Part shown: positions 16,708-25,189 of the stretch, one piece after another | How the letters are laid out: the number at the start of each line of letters is the position of its first letter | Position numbering within the stretch: the stretch's first letter is position 1 | DNA from: Clostridia bacterium | GTDB taxonomy: Bacteria; Bacillota; Clostridia; Oscillospirales; Acutalibacteraceae | Direction: 5' to 3' | DNA length: 64,000 bases | NCBI GenBank assembly: GCA_900771085.1 | Contig: CAAGMR010000023.1 | Span: forward strand, 1-64,000 | The notes under the pieces: generated by a model | The model's database searches: none | The model's input: the letters and a program-made list of their open reading frames with translations, nothing else | What the model was told of the DNA's origin: nothing | Program-made: the position numbers and the translations under genes

Positions 16708-17376
16708 TCAAATAAATACGCTGCCATCTGACACGTATAAATTTTCCCTGAGAATACGGACAGAAGGATCGACCAGGCCCAGTTCCTTCACTATTCTATC
16801 GATGAATATTCTCGGGTTGATACCGAACTGATTGGTAGACGGAAGTGTAACTCTCATACTGATTGTGTCGCCCGGTGTTATTGAAACATCCTTCTTGTGC
16901 TCTGCAATATTGATGGTTTTGAGTACCTTTGTTCTGCCTTTTTTGCCCATCTTCTCAATGTTAAGTTCCGGCATCTGCATAACCTTCACAAGGTTTTCAT
17001 AAACCTCACCCGCATTTTCCAAAGCAGGAGTTATTTCAAACAGATATTGAGACTCTGCTATTTCTGTCATTTTATGCTTAGGTTCGCTAATGGATGAAAT
17101 GCCAATGTCCTCCGGCATAACCTCGCGCATTCTGCGGATAATTTCATCGAAATCCATATCTTCGATAAGACGGATGTCAACAGCCTCATTAAGGCCCTCT
17201 GCCCCAAGTGTCAGCGGCATAGAGAAATTCATATACGGTCTCGGGTTAAAGCCTTCCGTATACCAGAGAGGTATGCCGGCTCTTTTGAAAGCTCTTCCGA
17301 AGAATCTGACAAGATCAAGGTGAGAGATGTACTTGGCCCTGCCGGTTTTAAAGAATCTGATTCTAATCTCTTGCAT
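16708..17376 (-). CDS. TIGR03936/DUF2344 radical SAM-linked protein
   Basis: A 222-aa protein of the DUF2344 family, nearly always encoded beside the TIGR03960 radical-SAM enzyme. The start RIRFFKTGRAKYISHLDLVR is the family hallmark. The ATG at 17374-17376 has GGAGGTGA 5 nt upstream and lies within the last 14 bp of the radical-SAM gene, so the two are translationally coupled. Function is unknown; a role with tRNA or with the partner enzyme is possible. The usual downstream RNase G gene is not here. Confidence 0.88.
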   Translation of the reverse strand: MQEIRIRFFKTGRAKYISHLDLVRFFGRAFKRAGIPLWYTEGFNPRPYMNFSMPLTLGAEGLNEAVDIRLIEDMDFDEIIRRMREVMPEDIGISSISEPKHKMTEIAESQYLFEITPALENAGEVYENLVKVMQMPELNIEKMGKKGRTKVLKTINIAEHKKDVSITPGDTISMRVTLPSTNQFGINPRIFIDRIVKELGLVDPSVRILRENLYVSDGSVFI

Positions 17377-19213
17377 CGCAGTCACCTCCGTTGAGCTTGT
17401 CTGCACCGCAACCGGCACAGCCGATTCGGCAATGCGGAGTGGTTTCACTCTTCTTTGCCTTTTCACTTTCACGAATAAGGAACTTCTTTGAAGGTCCATA
17501 TTCTATATGATCCCATGGAAGGACTTCATCGTATGGTCTCTCGCGGTTTGCATAGAAGGCAGGGTCAACACCGCATTCCTTCATGGCATCAAGCCATCTG
17601 TCATAATCAAAGTGATCGTCCCAGGCATCAAGATGTCCACCGTTCTCATATACCTTCAGGAGAACAGGTCCAAGTCTTCTGTCAGCTCTTGCGAGGACGC
17701 CTTCGACAAATATCATATTGGTCTTGTGGCATGAGATATGAAGACGTGTTCCGGTTGCAAGTTCATGAAGACGTTCCTGTTTAACATTCAGTTCGTCACG
17801 GTCAGCCTGCGGACTCCACTGGAAAGGAGTAAAAGGCTTCGGAACAAAGGAAGAAGCACTGATATTGACTGTAAGCTTTGCCTTCTTCGGTCTGTCCGGA
17901 TTCTTATAGAATTCGTCAACAACCTTCTTGCCAAGCTCGACAATCTGGTCCACGTCTTCCGGTGTCTCGGTAGGAAGACCAATCATGAAATAAAGCTTTA
18001 CCGTCGTCCATCCATTTTTGAATGCAATACGGGCGGTATTCATTATCTCGTCTTCAGTAATATTCTTATTGATTGCATCTCTGAGTCTCTGCGAACCTGC
18101 TTCGGGAGCAAATGTAAGACCACTCTTTCTGATGAGGTTAAGCTTTTCAACAAGCTCATCGGAGAAAGTATCTATTCGAAGAGACGGCAACGAGATGTTG
18201 ATGTTATTCTCGGTAGTCCATGAAGTCATCGTCTCAAGAAGAGGCGTGATTTCAGAATAGTCGGAAGTTGATAAGGAAATAAGAGATACCTGGTCGTAAC
18301 CTGTGGAGTCGCAGAGGTCTCTCGCCTGTCTGTCGACTACCTCAGCGCTCTTCTCGCGGATTGGTCTGTAAATGAATCCGGCCTGACAGAAGCGGCAGCC
18401 GCGGATGCAGCCGCGGAAGGTTTCTTCAACAACTCTGTCGTGAACTATCTCAATATATGGAACGATAAATTTATCAGGATAAAAGGCCGTATCCATGTCG
18501 GCAACCACACGTTTCTTTACAACGGCAGGCGCTCCGCCTGTCGGCGTCACGCATTTAATGGTGCCATCCTCTTTGTATTCGACATTGTAACGGCTTGGAA
18601 CATAGAGACCCGGTATTCTCGTACAGGCGTCGAGGAATTCCTCCTTTGAAAGGCCGTTTTCCTTGCACTCCTTATAAAGGTCAAGAAAATCCATCATGAG
18701 TTCTTCGCCGTCGCCCAGCTGGAAAACGTCAACGAAGTCAGCCAGAGGTTCAGGGTTGCAGGCACAAGGTCCGCCTGCAACTACGATACCCGAAAGGTCG
18801 TGTCTGTCCTTTGCAAGGATTGGCACACCTCCAAGATCAAGCATATAGAGAATAGATGTAAAAGACATCTCATACTGGAGAGTAAAACCCAGCACATCGA
18901 ACGAACTGAGCGGGTCACCGCTTTCAATACCAAAAAGCGGCATGCCTGCTTTTTTCATTTCTTCGGCCATATCATCCATTGGCACGAAGGCTCTCTCACA
19001 CCATGAATCCTCTCTTGAATTAATAAGAGAATAAAGGATTTTCATACCAAGGTGAGACATACCTATTTCGTACGTATCCGGGAAGCAGAAGCAAAAGCGG
19101 ATGTCTACATCTTCGCGATTCTTTGTAACGCTGTTCAGTTCTCCACCAATATACTGAGCGGGTTTCTGCACACGCGACAGTATGGTTTCAAGTTTCGGGT
19201 CAAGTCGTTCCAT
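17363..19213 (-). CDS. TIGR03960 B12-binding-type radical SAM protein
   Basis: A 616-aa radical-SAM protein. The cluster motif C-x3-C-x2-C is seen in RGCIRGCRFCQAGF near the middle. An N-terminal domain (FPDTYEIGMSHLGMKIL) resembles B12-binding folds. The extreme C-terminus has another cysteine group (CRIGCAGCG) that may bind metal. The family has no assigned reaction. I use the ATG at 19211-19213 with GGTGA just upstream; a TTG five codons earlier is possible. Confidence 0.9.
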   Translation of the reverse strand: MERLDPKLETILSRVQKPAQYIGGELNSVTKNREDVDIRFCFCFPDTYEIGMSHLGMKILYSLINSREDSWCERAFVPMDDMAEEMKKAGMPLFGIESGDPLSSFDVLGFTLQYEMSFTSILYMLDLGGVPILAKDRHDLSGIVVAGGPCACNPEPLADFVDVFQLGDGEELMMDFLDLYKECKENGLSKEEFLDACTRIPGLYVPSRYNVEYKEDGTIKCVTPTGGAPAVVKKRVVADMDTAFYPDKFIVPYIEIVHDRVVEETFRGCIRGCRFCQAGFIYRPIREKSAEVVDRQARDLCDSTGYDQVSLISLSTSDYSEITPLLETMTSWTTENNINISLPSLRIDTFSDELVEKLNLIRKSGLTFAPEAGSQRLRDAINKNITEDEIMNTARIAFKNGWTTVKLYFMIGLPTETPEDVDQIVELGKKVVDEFYKNPDRPKKAKLTVNISASSFVPKPFTPFQWSPQADRDELNVKQERLHELATGTRLHISCHKTNMIFVEGVLARADRRLGPVLLKVYENGGHLDAWDDHFDYDRWLDAMKECGVDPAFYANRERPYDEVLPWDHIEYGPSKKFLIRESEKAKKSETTPHCRIGCAGCGADKLNGGDCDARD

Positions 19214-19251
19214 ATCTTCACCATTCAAATAAATATTCTCTAAAATTGTAA

Positions 19252-19285
19252 TAAAAAATGCCTGCTTTGAGAAGTCAAAGCAGGC
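19252..19285 (-). terminator. pnp terminator
   Basis: GCCTGCTTTGA pairs with TCAAAGCAGGC around a 4-nt loop, followed on the minus strand by ATTTTTTATT. Confidence 0.9.
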
Positions 19286-19308
19286 AATAAAATGTGGATT
19301 GTCAGAAA

Positions 19309-21501
19309 TTAGTTTCTGTTACCTTTGTGGAAGTTTCTGTTTCCGCCACGGCGTGGTCTGTCTTCCTCAACAGGCTCTTCAGCTACCATACCTTCAACCT
19401 CGATGAGAGCATCTCTGCGAGAAAGGTTGATACGTCCCTGATCGTCAATCTCTGTAACCTTAACGATTACTTCGTCGCCTACAGCAACTACGTCTTCAAC
19501 GTTCTCTGTACGCTTAACATCAAGCTTGCTGATATGAACAAGGCCTTCCTTGCCAGGCGCGATTTCAACAAATGCACCGAATGACATAAGTCTTGTTACA
19601 ACGCCCTTGTAGAAAGCACCAACTTCAGGATCGTTAGCGATTGTCTCGATCATGAAGATAGCACGCTGTGCATTGTCAAGGTCGAGAGCTGATACAAATA
19701 CCTCACCCTCGTCATTAACGTCAACCTTACAGTCACATTCAGCACAGATCTTCTGGATAACCTTACCCTGCTTACCGATTACGTCACCGATCTTGTCCGG
19801 ACTAATCTTTGTTGAAAGCATCTTTGGAGCATACTTTGAAACCTGCTCACGTGGCTGTGGAATTACAGGAAGCATGATTTCATCAAGGATGTATTCACGA
19901 GCCTTCTTTGTCTTTGCGAAAGCTTCCTTAATGATTGCAGGTGTAAGACCATGAACCTTGAGGTCCATCTGGATAGCTGTGATACCCTTGTGTGTACCTG
20001 CTACCTTGAAGTCCATGTCGCCATAGAAGTCTTCAAGACCCTGGATGTCGATCATTGTCATGAAGTCGCCATATACGCCTTCATCGCCTGTGATAAGACC
20101 ACAGGAAATACCTGCTACAGGAGCCTTAATAGGAACACCTGCTGCCATAAGTGAAAGTGTTGAACCACAGATTGAACCCTGTGATGTTGAACCGTTTGAA
20201 GAAAGAACTTCTGATACTACACGGATGGCATATGGGAATTCTTCAACTGATGGAAGAACAGGAACAAGAGCCTTTTCTGCAAGAGCACCGTGACCGATTT
20301 CACGACGTCCAGGTCCACGAGAAGGCTTTGTTTCGCCAACTGAGTAAGATGGGAAGTTGTAGTGATGGATGTAACGCTTTTCTGTTTCCTCATCGATACC
20401 ATCGAGCTTCTGAGAATCAGAAATAGGAGCAAGTGTTGTAACAGAGAGAACCTGAGTCTGTCCTCTTGTGAACATACCTGAACCGTGAACTCTTGGGAGA
20501 AGGTCAACTTCAGCATTAAGAGGACGGATTTCGTCGATGCCACGGCCGTCAACACGCTTGTGCTCATCCTTGAGCCATGCACGAACAACATGCTTCTGAA
20601 CGAGGTACATGATTTCATCAATCTTACCCTCGTTGCCTTCGAACTGCTCATCATACTTTTCATGAACAGCATCGTAAATTGGAAGAAGAGCTGCATCTCT
20701 GATACGCTTATCGTCTGTATCGAGAGCCTTCTTAACATCTTCAATGCAGAAGTTTTCAATTTCAGCGAAAATAACAGGATCAGGATCGTTTGATTCGAAC
20801 TCAAACTTTGGCTTGCCGATTTCAGCAACAATGCTGTTGATGAAAGCAACAACTTCCTTGTTAGCTTCGTGAGCAGCCATGATGCAGTCGAACATCTTGT
20901 CGTCAGGAATTTCCTGGCCGCCTGCTTCGATCATTGCAACGAGATCTGCTGTTGAAGAAACTGTAAGCTTAAGAGTAGACTCTGCTCTCTGCTCAAGTGT
21001 TGGGTTGATAACGATTTCATCGTTTACAAGGCCAACATTAACAGAAGAGATTGGGCCTGCCCATGGAATATCGGAAATAGCGATTGCTGTTGAAACACCG
21101 ATAGCAGCTGCAACTTCAGGTGAGCAGTCAGGATCAACTGCCATTACTGTTGCTACAACAGTACAGTCGTTTCTCATGTCCTTTGGGAAAAGAGGACGGA
21201 TTGGTCTGTCGATGCAGCGAGATGCAAGAACAGCCTTTTCAGAAGCCTTACCTTCTCTTCTCTGGAAAGAGCCCGGAATGCGGCCAACTGAATACATTTT
21301 CTCTTCAAAGTCAACTGAGAGTGGGAAGAAGTCAACGCCCTCACGTGGCTTGTCAGAAGCAGTAACTGTACAAAGAACAGCTGTTTCGCCGTACTTACAC
21401 ATTACTGCAGCGTTTGCAAGCTGAGCCATCTTACCTGTTTCGATAACAAGTGGTCTGCCTGCGAGTGTGGTTTCATAAACTTTGTAGTCTTTGAAAAACA
21501 T
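19309..21501 (-). CDS. pnp: Polynucleotide phosphorylase
   Basis: A 730-aa 3'-5' phosphorolytic exoribonuclease. Two RNase PH-like domains are followed by a KH domain (IGKQGKVIQKI) and an S1 domain, and the protein ends in an Arg/Asn/Gly-rich tail (RPRRGGNRNFHKGNRN). The full length is typical. AGAGAGGTAA precedes the ATG. It lies downstream of rpsO, the conserved bacterial order, with a long hairpin leader between them. Confidence 0.97.
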   Translation of the reverse strand: MFFKDYKVYETTLAGRPLVIETGKMAQLANAAVMCKYGETAVLCTVTASDKPREGVDFFPLSVDFEEKMYSVGRIPGSFQRREGKASEKAVLASRCIDRPIRPLFPKDMRNDCTVVATVMAVDPDCSPEVAAAIGVSTAIAISDIPWAGPISSVNVGLVNDEIVINPTLEQRAESTLKLTVSSTADLVAMIEAGGQEIPDDKMFDCIMAAHEANKEVVAFINSIVAEIGKPKFEFESNDPDPVIFAEIENFCIEDVKKALDTDDKRIRDAALLPIYDAVHEKYDEQFEGNEGKIDEIMYLVQKHVVRAWLKDEHKRVDGRGIDEIRPLNAEVDLLPRVHGSGMFTRGQTQVLSVTTLAPISDSQKLDGIDEETEKRYIHHYNFPSYSVGETKPSRGPGRREIGHGALAEKALVPVLPSVEEFPYAIRVVSEVLSSNGSTSQGSICGSTLSLMAAGVPIKAPVAGISCGLITGDEGVYGDFMTMIDIQGLEDFYGDMDFKVAGTHKGITAIQMDLKVHGLTPAIIKEAFAKTKKAREYILDEIMLPVIPQPREQVSKYAPKMLSTKISPDKIGDVIGKQGKVIQKICAECDCKVDVNDEGEVFVSALDLDNAQRAIFMIETIANDPEVGAFYKGVVTRLMSFGAFVEIAPGKEGLVHISKLDVKRTENVEDVVAVGDEVIVKVTEIDDQGRINLSRRDALIEVEGMVAEEPVEEDRPRRGGNRNFHKGNRN

Positions 21502-21527
21502 TAGCTTTACCTCTCTAAAAATTATTT

Positions 21528-21609
21528 CGGGAGGTTAGGTTTAGCAATAAATAAAACATCTGATTTTCAGGTGCTTTATTCACTGCTAATACCTATTTGG
21601 GACCTCCCG
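21528..21609 (-). promoter_or_regulatory. Long imperfect stem-loop in the pnp leader
   Basis: CGGGAGGT and ACCTCCCG close an 82-nt element. Inside it AGGT/ACCT, TAGCA/TGCTA and AATAAA/TTTATT pair in register, and a terminal CATCTGA-TCAGGTG hairpin caps it. It ends 27 nt before the pnp ATG. The 3' arm ACCTCCC also complements the pnp ribosome site GAGAGGT at six of seven bases. E. coli pnp has a comparable RNase III-cleaved leader under autocontrol; the same mechanism here is inference. Confidence 0.65.
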
Positions 21610-21645
21610 TTTTCAAGCCCTTAATTGGGCTATATATGCTAATTA

Positions 21646-21671
21646 AGGCAAGCGGTTTTCACCGCTTGCCT
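21646..21671 (-). terminator. Hairpin after rpsO
   Basis: A perfect 11-bp stem (AGGCAAGCGGT) with a 4-nt loop lies 10 bp after the rpsO stop. The minus flank is TAATTAGC, a weak T tract, so partial read-through into pnp is expected. Confidence 0.65.
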
Positions 21672-21681
21672 AAATTGCTTA

Positions 21682-21945
21682 TTACTTACGAAGACCGAGC
21701 TTCTTGATGAGAGCACGATATCTTTCGATGTCTGTCTTCTGGAGATATGCAAGAAGGTTACGTCTGTGACCTACCATCTTAAGAAGACCTCTGTTTGAGT
21801 GATAGTCATGTGGATGCTGCTTCATGTGGTCGTTAAGGTCGTTGATTCTCTTTGTGAGAACTGCGATCTGTACTTCCGGTGAACCTGTGTCACCTTCGTG
21901 AGTAGCAAACTCTTTCATGATTTCCTGCTTTTCAAGCTGTGTCAT
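21682..21945 (-). CDS. rpsO: 30S ribosomal protein S15
   Basis: An 87-aa protein that binds 16S rRNA early in 30S assembly. [11 protein letters not shown] and [16 protein letters not shown] are the family core. The ATG at 21943-21945 has GAGGTGA 5 nt upstream. The gene has its own promoter and a GC-rich structured leader, consistent with r-protein autocontrol. Confidence 0.97.
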   Translation of the reverse strand: MTQLEKQEIMKEFATHEGDTGSPEVQIAVLTKRINDLNDHMKQHPHDYHSNRGLLKMVGHRRNLLAYLQKTDIERYRALIKKLGLRK

Positions 21946-21959
21946 AATTTTCACCTCAT

Positions 21960-22040
21960 TAAAAATATTGTTACAAGTATCCTAGGGGTGGGCAGGTGAA
22001 CCACTTGCTAAGCAAGTCTACCCCCATCTCCAAGAAACAA
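21960..22040 (-). promoter_or_regulatory. Structured rpsO leader
   Basis: Between the promoter and the ribosome site are ACTTGC-TTA-GCAAGT (22003-22017), an outer pairing of GGGTAG with CTGCCC, and an alternative pairing of GGGGGT with ACCCCT. This looks like an S15-type autoregulatory leader with competing helices. The class is inferred. Confidence 0.5.
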
Positions 22041-22048
22041 GCACGAGT

Positions 22049-22077
22049 AGTATATCATAAGAGCATTGAGCGGTCAA
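22049..22077 (-). promoter_or_regulatory. rpsO promoter
   Basis: Minus-strand TTGACC (22072-22077), a 17-nt spacer and TATACT (22049-22054). The -35 box overlaps the last codons of ribF. No terminator separates ribF from rpsO. Confidence 0.8.
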
Positions 22078-22949
22078 GAATTTTTAATAGTCTCTACGTC
22101 TTTGCTCATCTGATCGATAAGATCTTCGACATTGTCGAATTTCATCTCAGGTCTTAAGAACCTGACAAGTGCCACGTCTACCTTTTTACCATAAAGATAT
22201 CCGTCAAAATCAATGATATGCGTTTCGCTTGAAACGCGGTCATTGCATTTGACCGTAGGTCTGACACCTATGTTTGTTGCACCCTTGTATATTTTACCGT
22301 CAACCATACATCTTGACTCATATACGCCAAACTTTGGCACTGCAAGCATCTTCGGGTAAGGCTGATTGATGGTCGGGAAGCCCCATGTTCTTCCGCGTCT
22401 GTCACCGTCGACAACTGTCTGTCTGAAGTGGAACGGACGTCCGAGCATTGCTGCGGCAAGTTCCATATCGCCCGCTCTGATAGCGGCACGTATGCGAGTC
22501 GAGCTGATTGGCTCATCCCCATACATTGTTGCCGGAACCATTGTGAAAGCGATACCTGCCTCATTACAAAGCTTTTCCATGTCCTTTGGAGTACCTTTGC
22601 CATATGCGCCAAAAGTGTAATTAAAGCCAACGCAGATGCCTTTGGCATTAAGGCGATTTATCAGTATTTCGTTAAAGAATTCTTCCGGAGACATATGCTT
22701 GATTTCAGCGAAATCAAGTCGGATTGTTTCCATACCAAGCATTTCAAAAGCTTCGTCAAGGACCTCGCCCTCAAAGACGCAATCCGGTGCCTGGCCGGTA
22801 AGAACCTTTAATGGGTGCTGAAGAAATGTACAAACGCTTGGAATCGCGCCAATTTCTTCTGCCATATCTCTGGCAGTATCAATAACTTTCATATGACCTA
22901 TATGAAGGCCATCAAAGCTGCCAAGGGCCAAAACGCGACCCTGTTCCAT
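22074..22949 (-). CDS. ribF: Bifunctional riboflavin kinase/FAD synthetase
   Basis: A 291-aa enzyme that phosphorylates riboflavin to FMN and adenylates FMN to FAD. The N-terminal nucleotidyltransferase domain shows GSFDGLHIGH and SSTRIR. The C-terminal kinase domain shows GATNIGVRPT. It is the last gene of the rimP-to-ribF operon and starts 4 bp after truB. FMN supply may matter for the flavin-rich Rnf complex in this window, but no direct link is visible. Confidence 0.95.
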   Translation of the reverse strand: MEQGRVLALGSFDGLHIGHMKVIDTARDMAEEIGAIPSVCTFLQHPLKVLTGQAPDCVFEGEVLDEAFEMLGMETIRLDFAEIKHMSPEEFFNEILINRLNAKGICVGFNYTFGAYGKGTPKDMEKLCNEAGIAFTMVPATMYGDEPISSTRIRAAIRAGDMELAAAMLGRPFHFRQTVVDGDRRGRTWGFPTINQPYPKMLAVPKFGVYESRCMVDGKIYKGATNIGVRPTVKCNDRVSSETHIIDFDGYLYGKKVDVALVRFLRPEMKFDNVEDLIDQMSKDVETIKNS

Positions 22950-22953
22950 CTCC

Positions 22954-23847
22954 TCACCTACTTACATAAACTCGTTTAACGGCAAGTACATCAGAGTTTT
23001 CGGCAATCTCGCCAAGTCCCAGAAATTCCTCGTTGCAATAGACACGATAAAGACCCGGAACCTTTTTGAAGGTACTTTTTATACGAAGAAGATCAAGCTC
23101 TCCTCCGTTTCTGAACCTTTTGCCCTGTGCCTCAGACACTCTGATTTCATCGTAACACCCGAGAGCCTCGTCAACGGAAATCACGAGAGAATCAATGGTT
23201 CCCTCTTCCTTTGCCTTTTCAAGTTCTTCAAGTGTATAAGTCTTTTCTATCGGGAAGCCGCAGGCTTCTGTGCGTCGAAGAGCAACCATTGTTGCTCCGC
23301 ATCCCAGTTCTCTGCCAATGTCGTCAATCAGCGTTCTGACATAAGTGCCTGATGAACAGCTGACACTGAGACTGTAGTCATTTTCGCTTATATGAGATAC
23401 CTCAAGCGAATAAATGGTAACCGGTCTCGGTTCTCTTTCGACCTCCACGCCCTGTCGGGCAAGGTCATACATTCTGACGCCATCCTTTTTTATGGCAGAA
23501 AACATTGGAGGAACCTGCATTATGTCTCCACGAAACTTCGGAAGGACTTTTTCAATGTCTTCCAGAGAAACATCGACATCATTTTCACTGAGTACGGTTC
23601 CTGTAATATCAAGCGTATCGGTTGTAACACCCAGACGCATCGTTGCGACATAAGCCTTTGAGGACACCGGAAGGAAGTCCAGGAATCTTGTCGCACCGCC
23701 AAGCATAATTGGCAAAACGCCGGTTGCCAGCGGATCGAGTGTTCCGCAGTGGCCGGCTTTCTTTTCGCCAAAAAGCCATCTGGCTTTTTTTACGGCCAGG
23801 AAGGACGTTATGCCTTCCGGCTTATCAAAACATATTATTCCAGTCAT
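22954..23847 (-). CDS. truB: tRNA pseudouridine-55 synthase
   Basis: A 297-aa enzyme that makes pseudouridine 55 in the T loop of tRNAs. The catalytic aspartate is D38 in HCGTLDPLATG. The C-terminus has the small PUA-like region. It lies 5 bp after nrnA. The ribosome site before the ATG is weak, so translation may depend on coupling. Confidence 0.95.
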   Translation of the reverse strand: MTGIICFDKPEGITSFLAVKKARWLFGEKKAGHCGTLDPLATGVLPIMLGGATRFLDFLPVSSKAYVATMRLGVTTDTLDITGTVLSENDVDVSLEDIEKVLPKFRGDIMQVPPMFSAIKKDGVRMYDLARQGVEVEREPRPVTIYSLEVSHISENDYSLSVSCSSGTYVRTLIDDIGRELGCGATMVALRRTEACGFPIEKTYTLEELEKAKEEGTIDSLVISVDEALGCYDEIRVSEAQGKRFRNGGELDLLRIKSTFKKVPGLYRVYCNEEFLGLGEIAENSDVLAVKRVYVSR

Positions 23848-23852
23848 ATTAT

Positions 23853-24815
23853 TTAAACTTCGCAGTTAAGCACTTGCGCAATGTATGAAAGCATTATGTT
23901 AAGGCCTTCTTCTGCATTGTCAGGCAAATCGCATCCGCCTGCGCGGACATGACCGCCACCGCCGAGAAGAGCGCAGACAGCTGATGCGTCTACAGGTTCG
24001 TGGGTCCTTACTGACGCCTTGAAATGTCCATCCGCCTTCTGTTTTAAGGTAATGCCAACCTTTACGCCTTCTATCTGTCTTGAAAGAGCAGTGATGAATT
24101 CACCTGCATCTTCAGATGCGCCATACTTTTCAAGCATTTCGGTAGTAATTGTAATTACCGATACCATGCCATTGCAGTAAAGCTTCAATCCGGACATAGC
24201 CTCTGTCATAGTTCTTATATGAGAGATAGGCTTTGTCTCAAAGAAAACAGTATTAATGTAGGCATTGTCTATACCGAGTTCAACCAGTTCTGCTGCCGCG
24301 CGATAACACTCGGCGTTGGCGTTGGAATATCTGAAGCATCCCGTATCGGTTGAAAGGCCGGTATAAAGATCTGTCGCAACAGGTATGGAAACAGGAATGT
24401 CCATAGCCTTAATCACTCTGTAAAGTGTAAGGCAAGCTGCGGCGTCCTCTGCTCCAAGGAGCAGTTTTCTGGCATAGCCCTTGTTGCTTACATGATGATC
24501 GATGCAAAGATCGACATCATCTTTATAAATCGAGAGTCTGTCTCCGAGAAGAGAAGGATCAGCAATATCTACCGCAATAATGTATCCCGGTTCAAAATCC
24601 TGCTTTTCTATTCCGTCGAATAAGAAATGATACTTCTTCGGTAATTCCTGAGAATTTTCAACTCTGGCCTTTTTACCCAGTGACTGGAGAACTCTGCAAA
24701 GAGCTGTTCCACAGCCGATTGTGTCTCCGTCCGGGTTCATATGAGTGAGTATGAGGACGTTATCAACTTCCGGAGTTTTAAGGAGTTTTGCAACGTCTTC
24801 AGTCGTAACTAACAT
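23853..24815 (-). CDS. nrnA: DHH-family nanoRNase/pAp phosphatase
   Basis: A 320-aa DHH phosphoesterase of the NrnA type, which degrades very short RNAs and dephosphorylates pAp. Visible motifs are HMNPDGD near residue 25, DHH near residue 103, and the C-terminal DHHA1 motif GGGGHVRAGG. The ATG overlaps the rbfA stop by one base and has GGGAGGAG upstream. Its place after rbfA is the common Firmicutes arrangement. Confidence 0.93.
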   Translation of the reverse strand: MLVTTEDVAKLLKTPEVDNVLILTHMNPDGDTIGCGTALCRVLQSLGKKARVENSQELPKKYHFLFDGIEKQDFEPGYIIAVDIADPSLLGDRLSIYKDDVDLCIDHHVSNKGYARKLLLGAEDAAACLTLYRVIKAMDIPVSIPVATDLYTGLSTDTGCFRYSNANAECYRAAAELVELGIDNAYINTVFFETKPISHIRTMTEAMSGLKLYCNGMVSVITITTEMLEKYGASEDAGEFITALSRQIEGVKVGITLKQKADGHFKASVRTHEPVDASAVCALLGGGGHVRAGGCDLPDNAEEGLNIMLSYIAQVLNCEV

Positions 24816-25171
24816 TAAGACTCATCTCCTCCCGTAAGGCTGTTAAGCTCACGGATAATGTCCATACCATGCTGAATTGAGTCATCAGCAATGAATTTGA
24901 GTTCAGGGGCTTTTCTGAGGTGAAGATTTCTTCCAATCTCACCTCTGATGAAGCCCTGTGCACCGTTAAGCGCCTTGGCAGCCGCCTTGGCGCTGTCTAT
25001 TCCATTAAAGTCACTAATATAGACTTTTGCATATGATCCGTCACCGGATACATCCACACGAACAATTGTCAGGATTTTTCCGGCTACACGAGGATCTTTT
25101 ATTTCCTGAAGTACGGCTACAAGTTCACGTCTGATGTCTTCTGCCGTACGCTGAGATTTATGTCCTGCCAA
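24815..25171 (-). CDS. rbfA: Ribosome-binding factor A
   Basis: A 118-aa KH-fold protein for late 30S maturation. Family features are a basic start with R-x-E-DIRREL, DPRV, and RGEIGRNLHLRKAPEL. The start is TTG at 25169-25171 with GGGAGGT about 7 nt upstream. It follows infB by 18 bp. Confidence 0.93.
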   Translation of the reverse strand: MAGHKSQRTAEDIRRELVAVLQEIKDPRVAGKILTIVRVDVSGDGSYAKVYISDFNGIDSAKAAAKALNGAQGFIRGEIGRNLHLRKAPELKFIADDSIQHGMDIIRELNSLTGGDES

Positions 25172-25189
25172 AGGGGTACCTCCCTGTTA

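Noticed and set aside
20879..21424. A 181-codon plus-strand frame opposite pnp.
   Set aside because: It is antisense to a well-conserved enzyme, with no promoter, ribosome site or protein-like composition.
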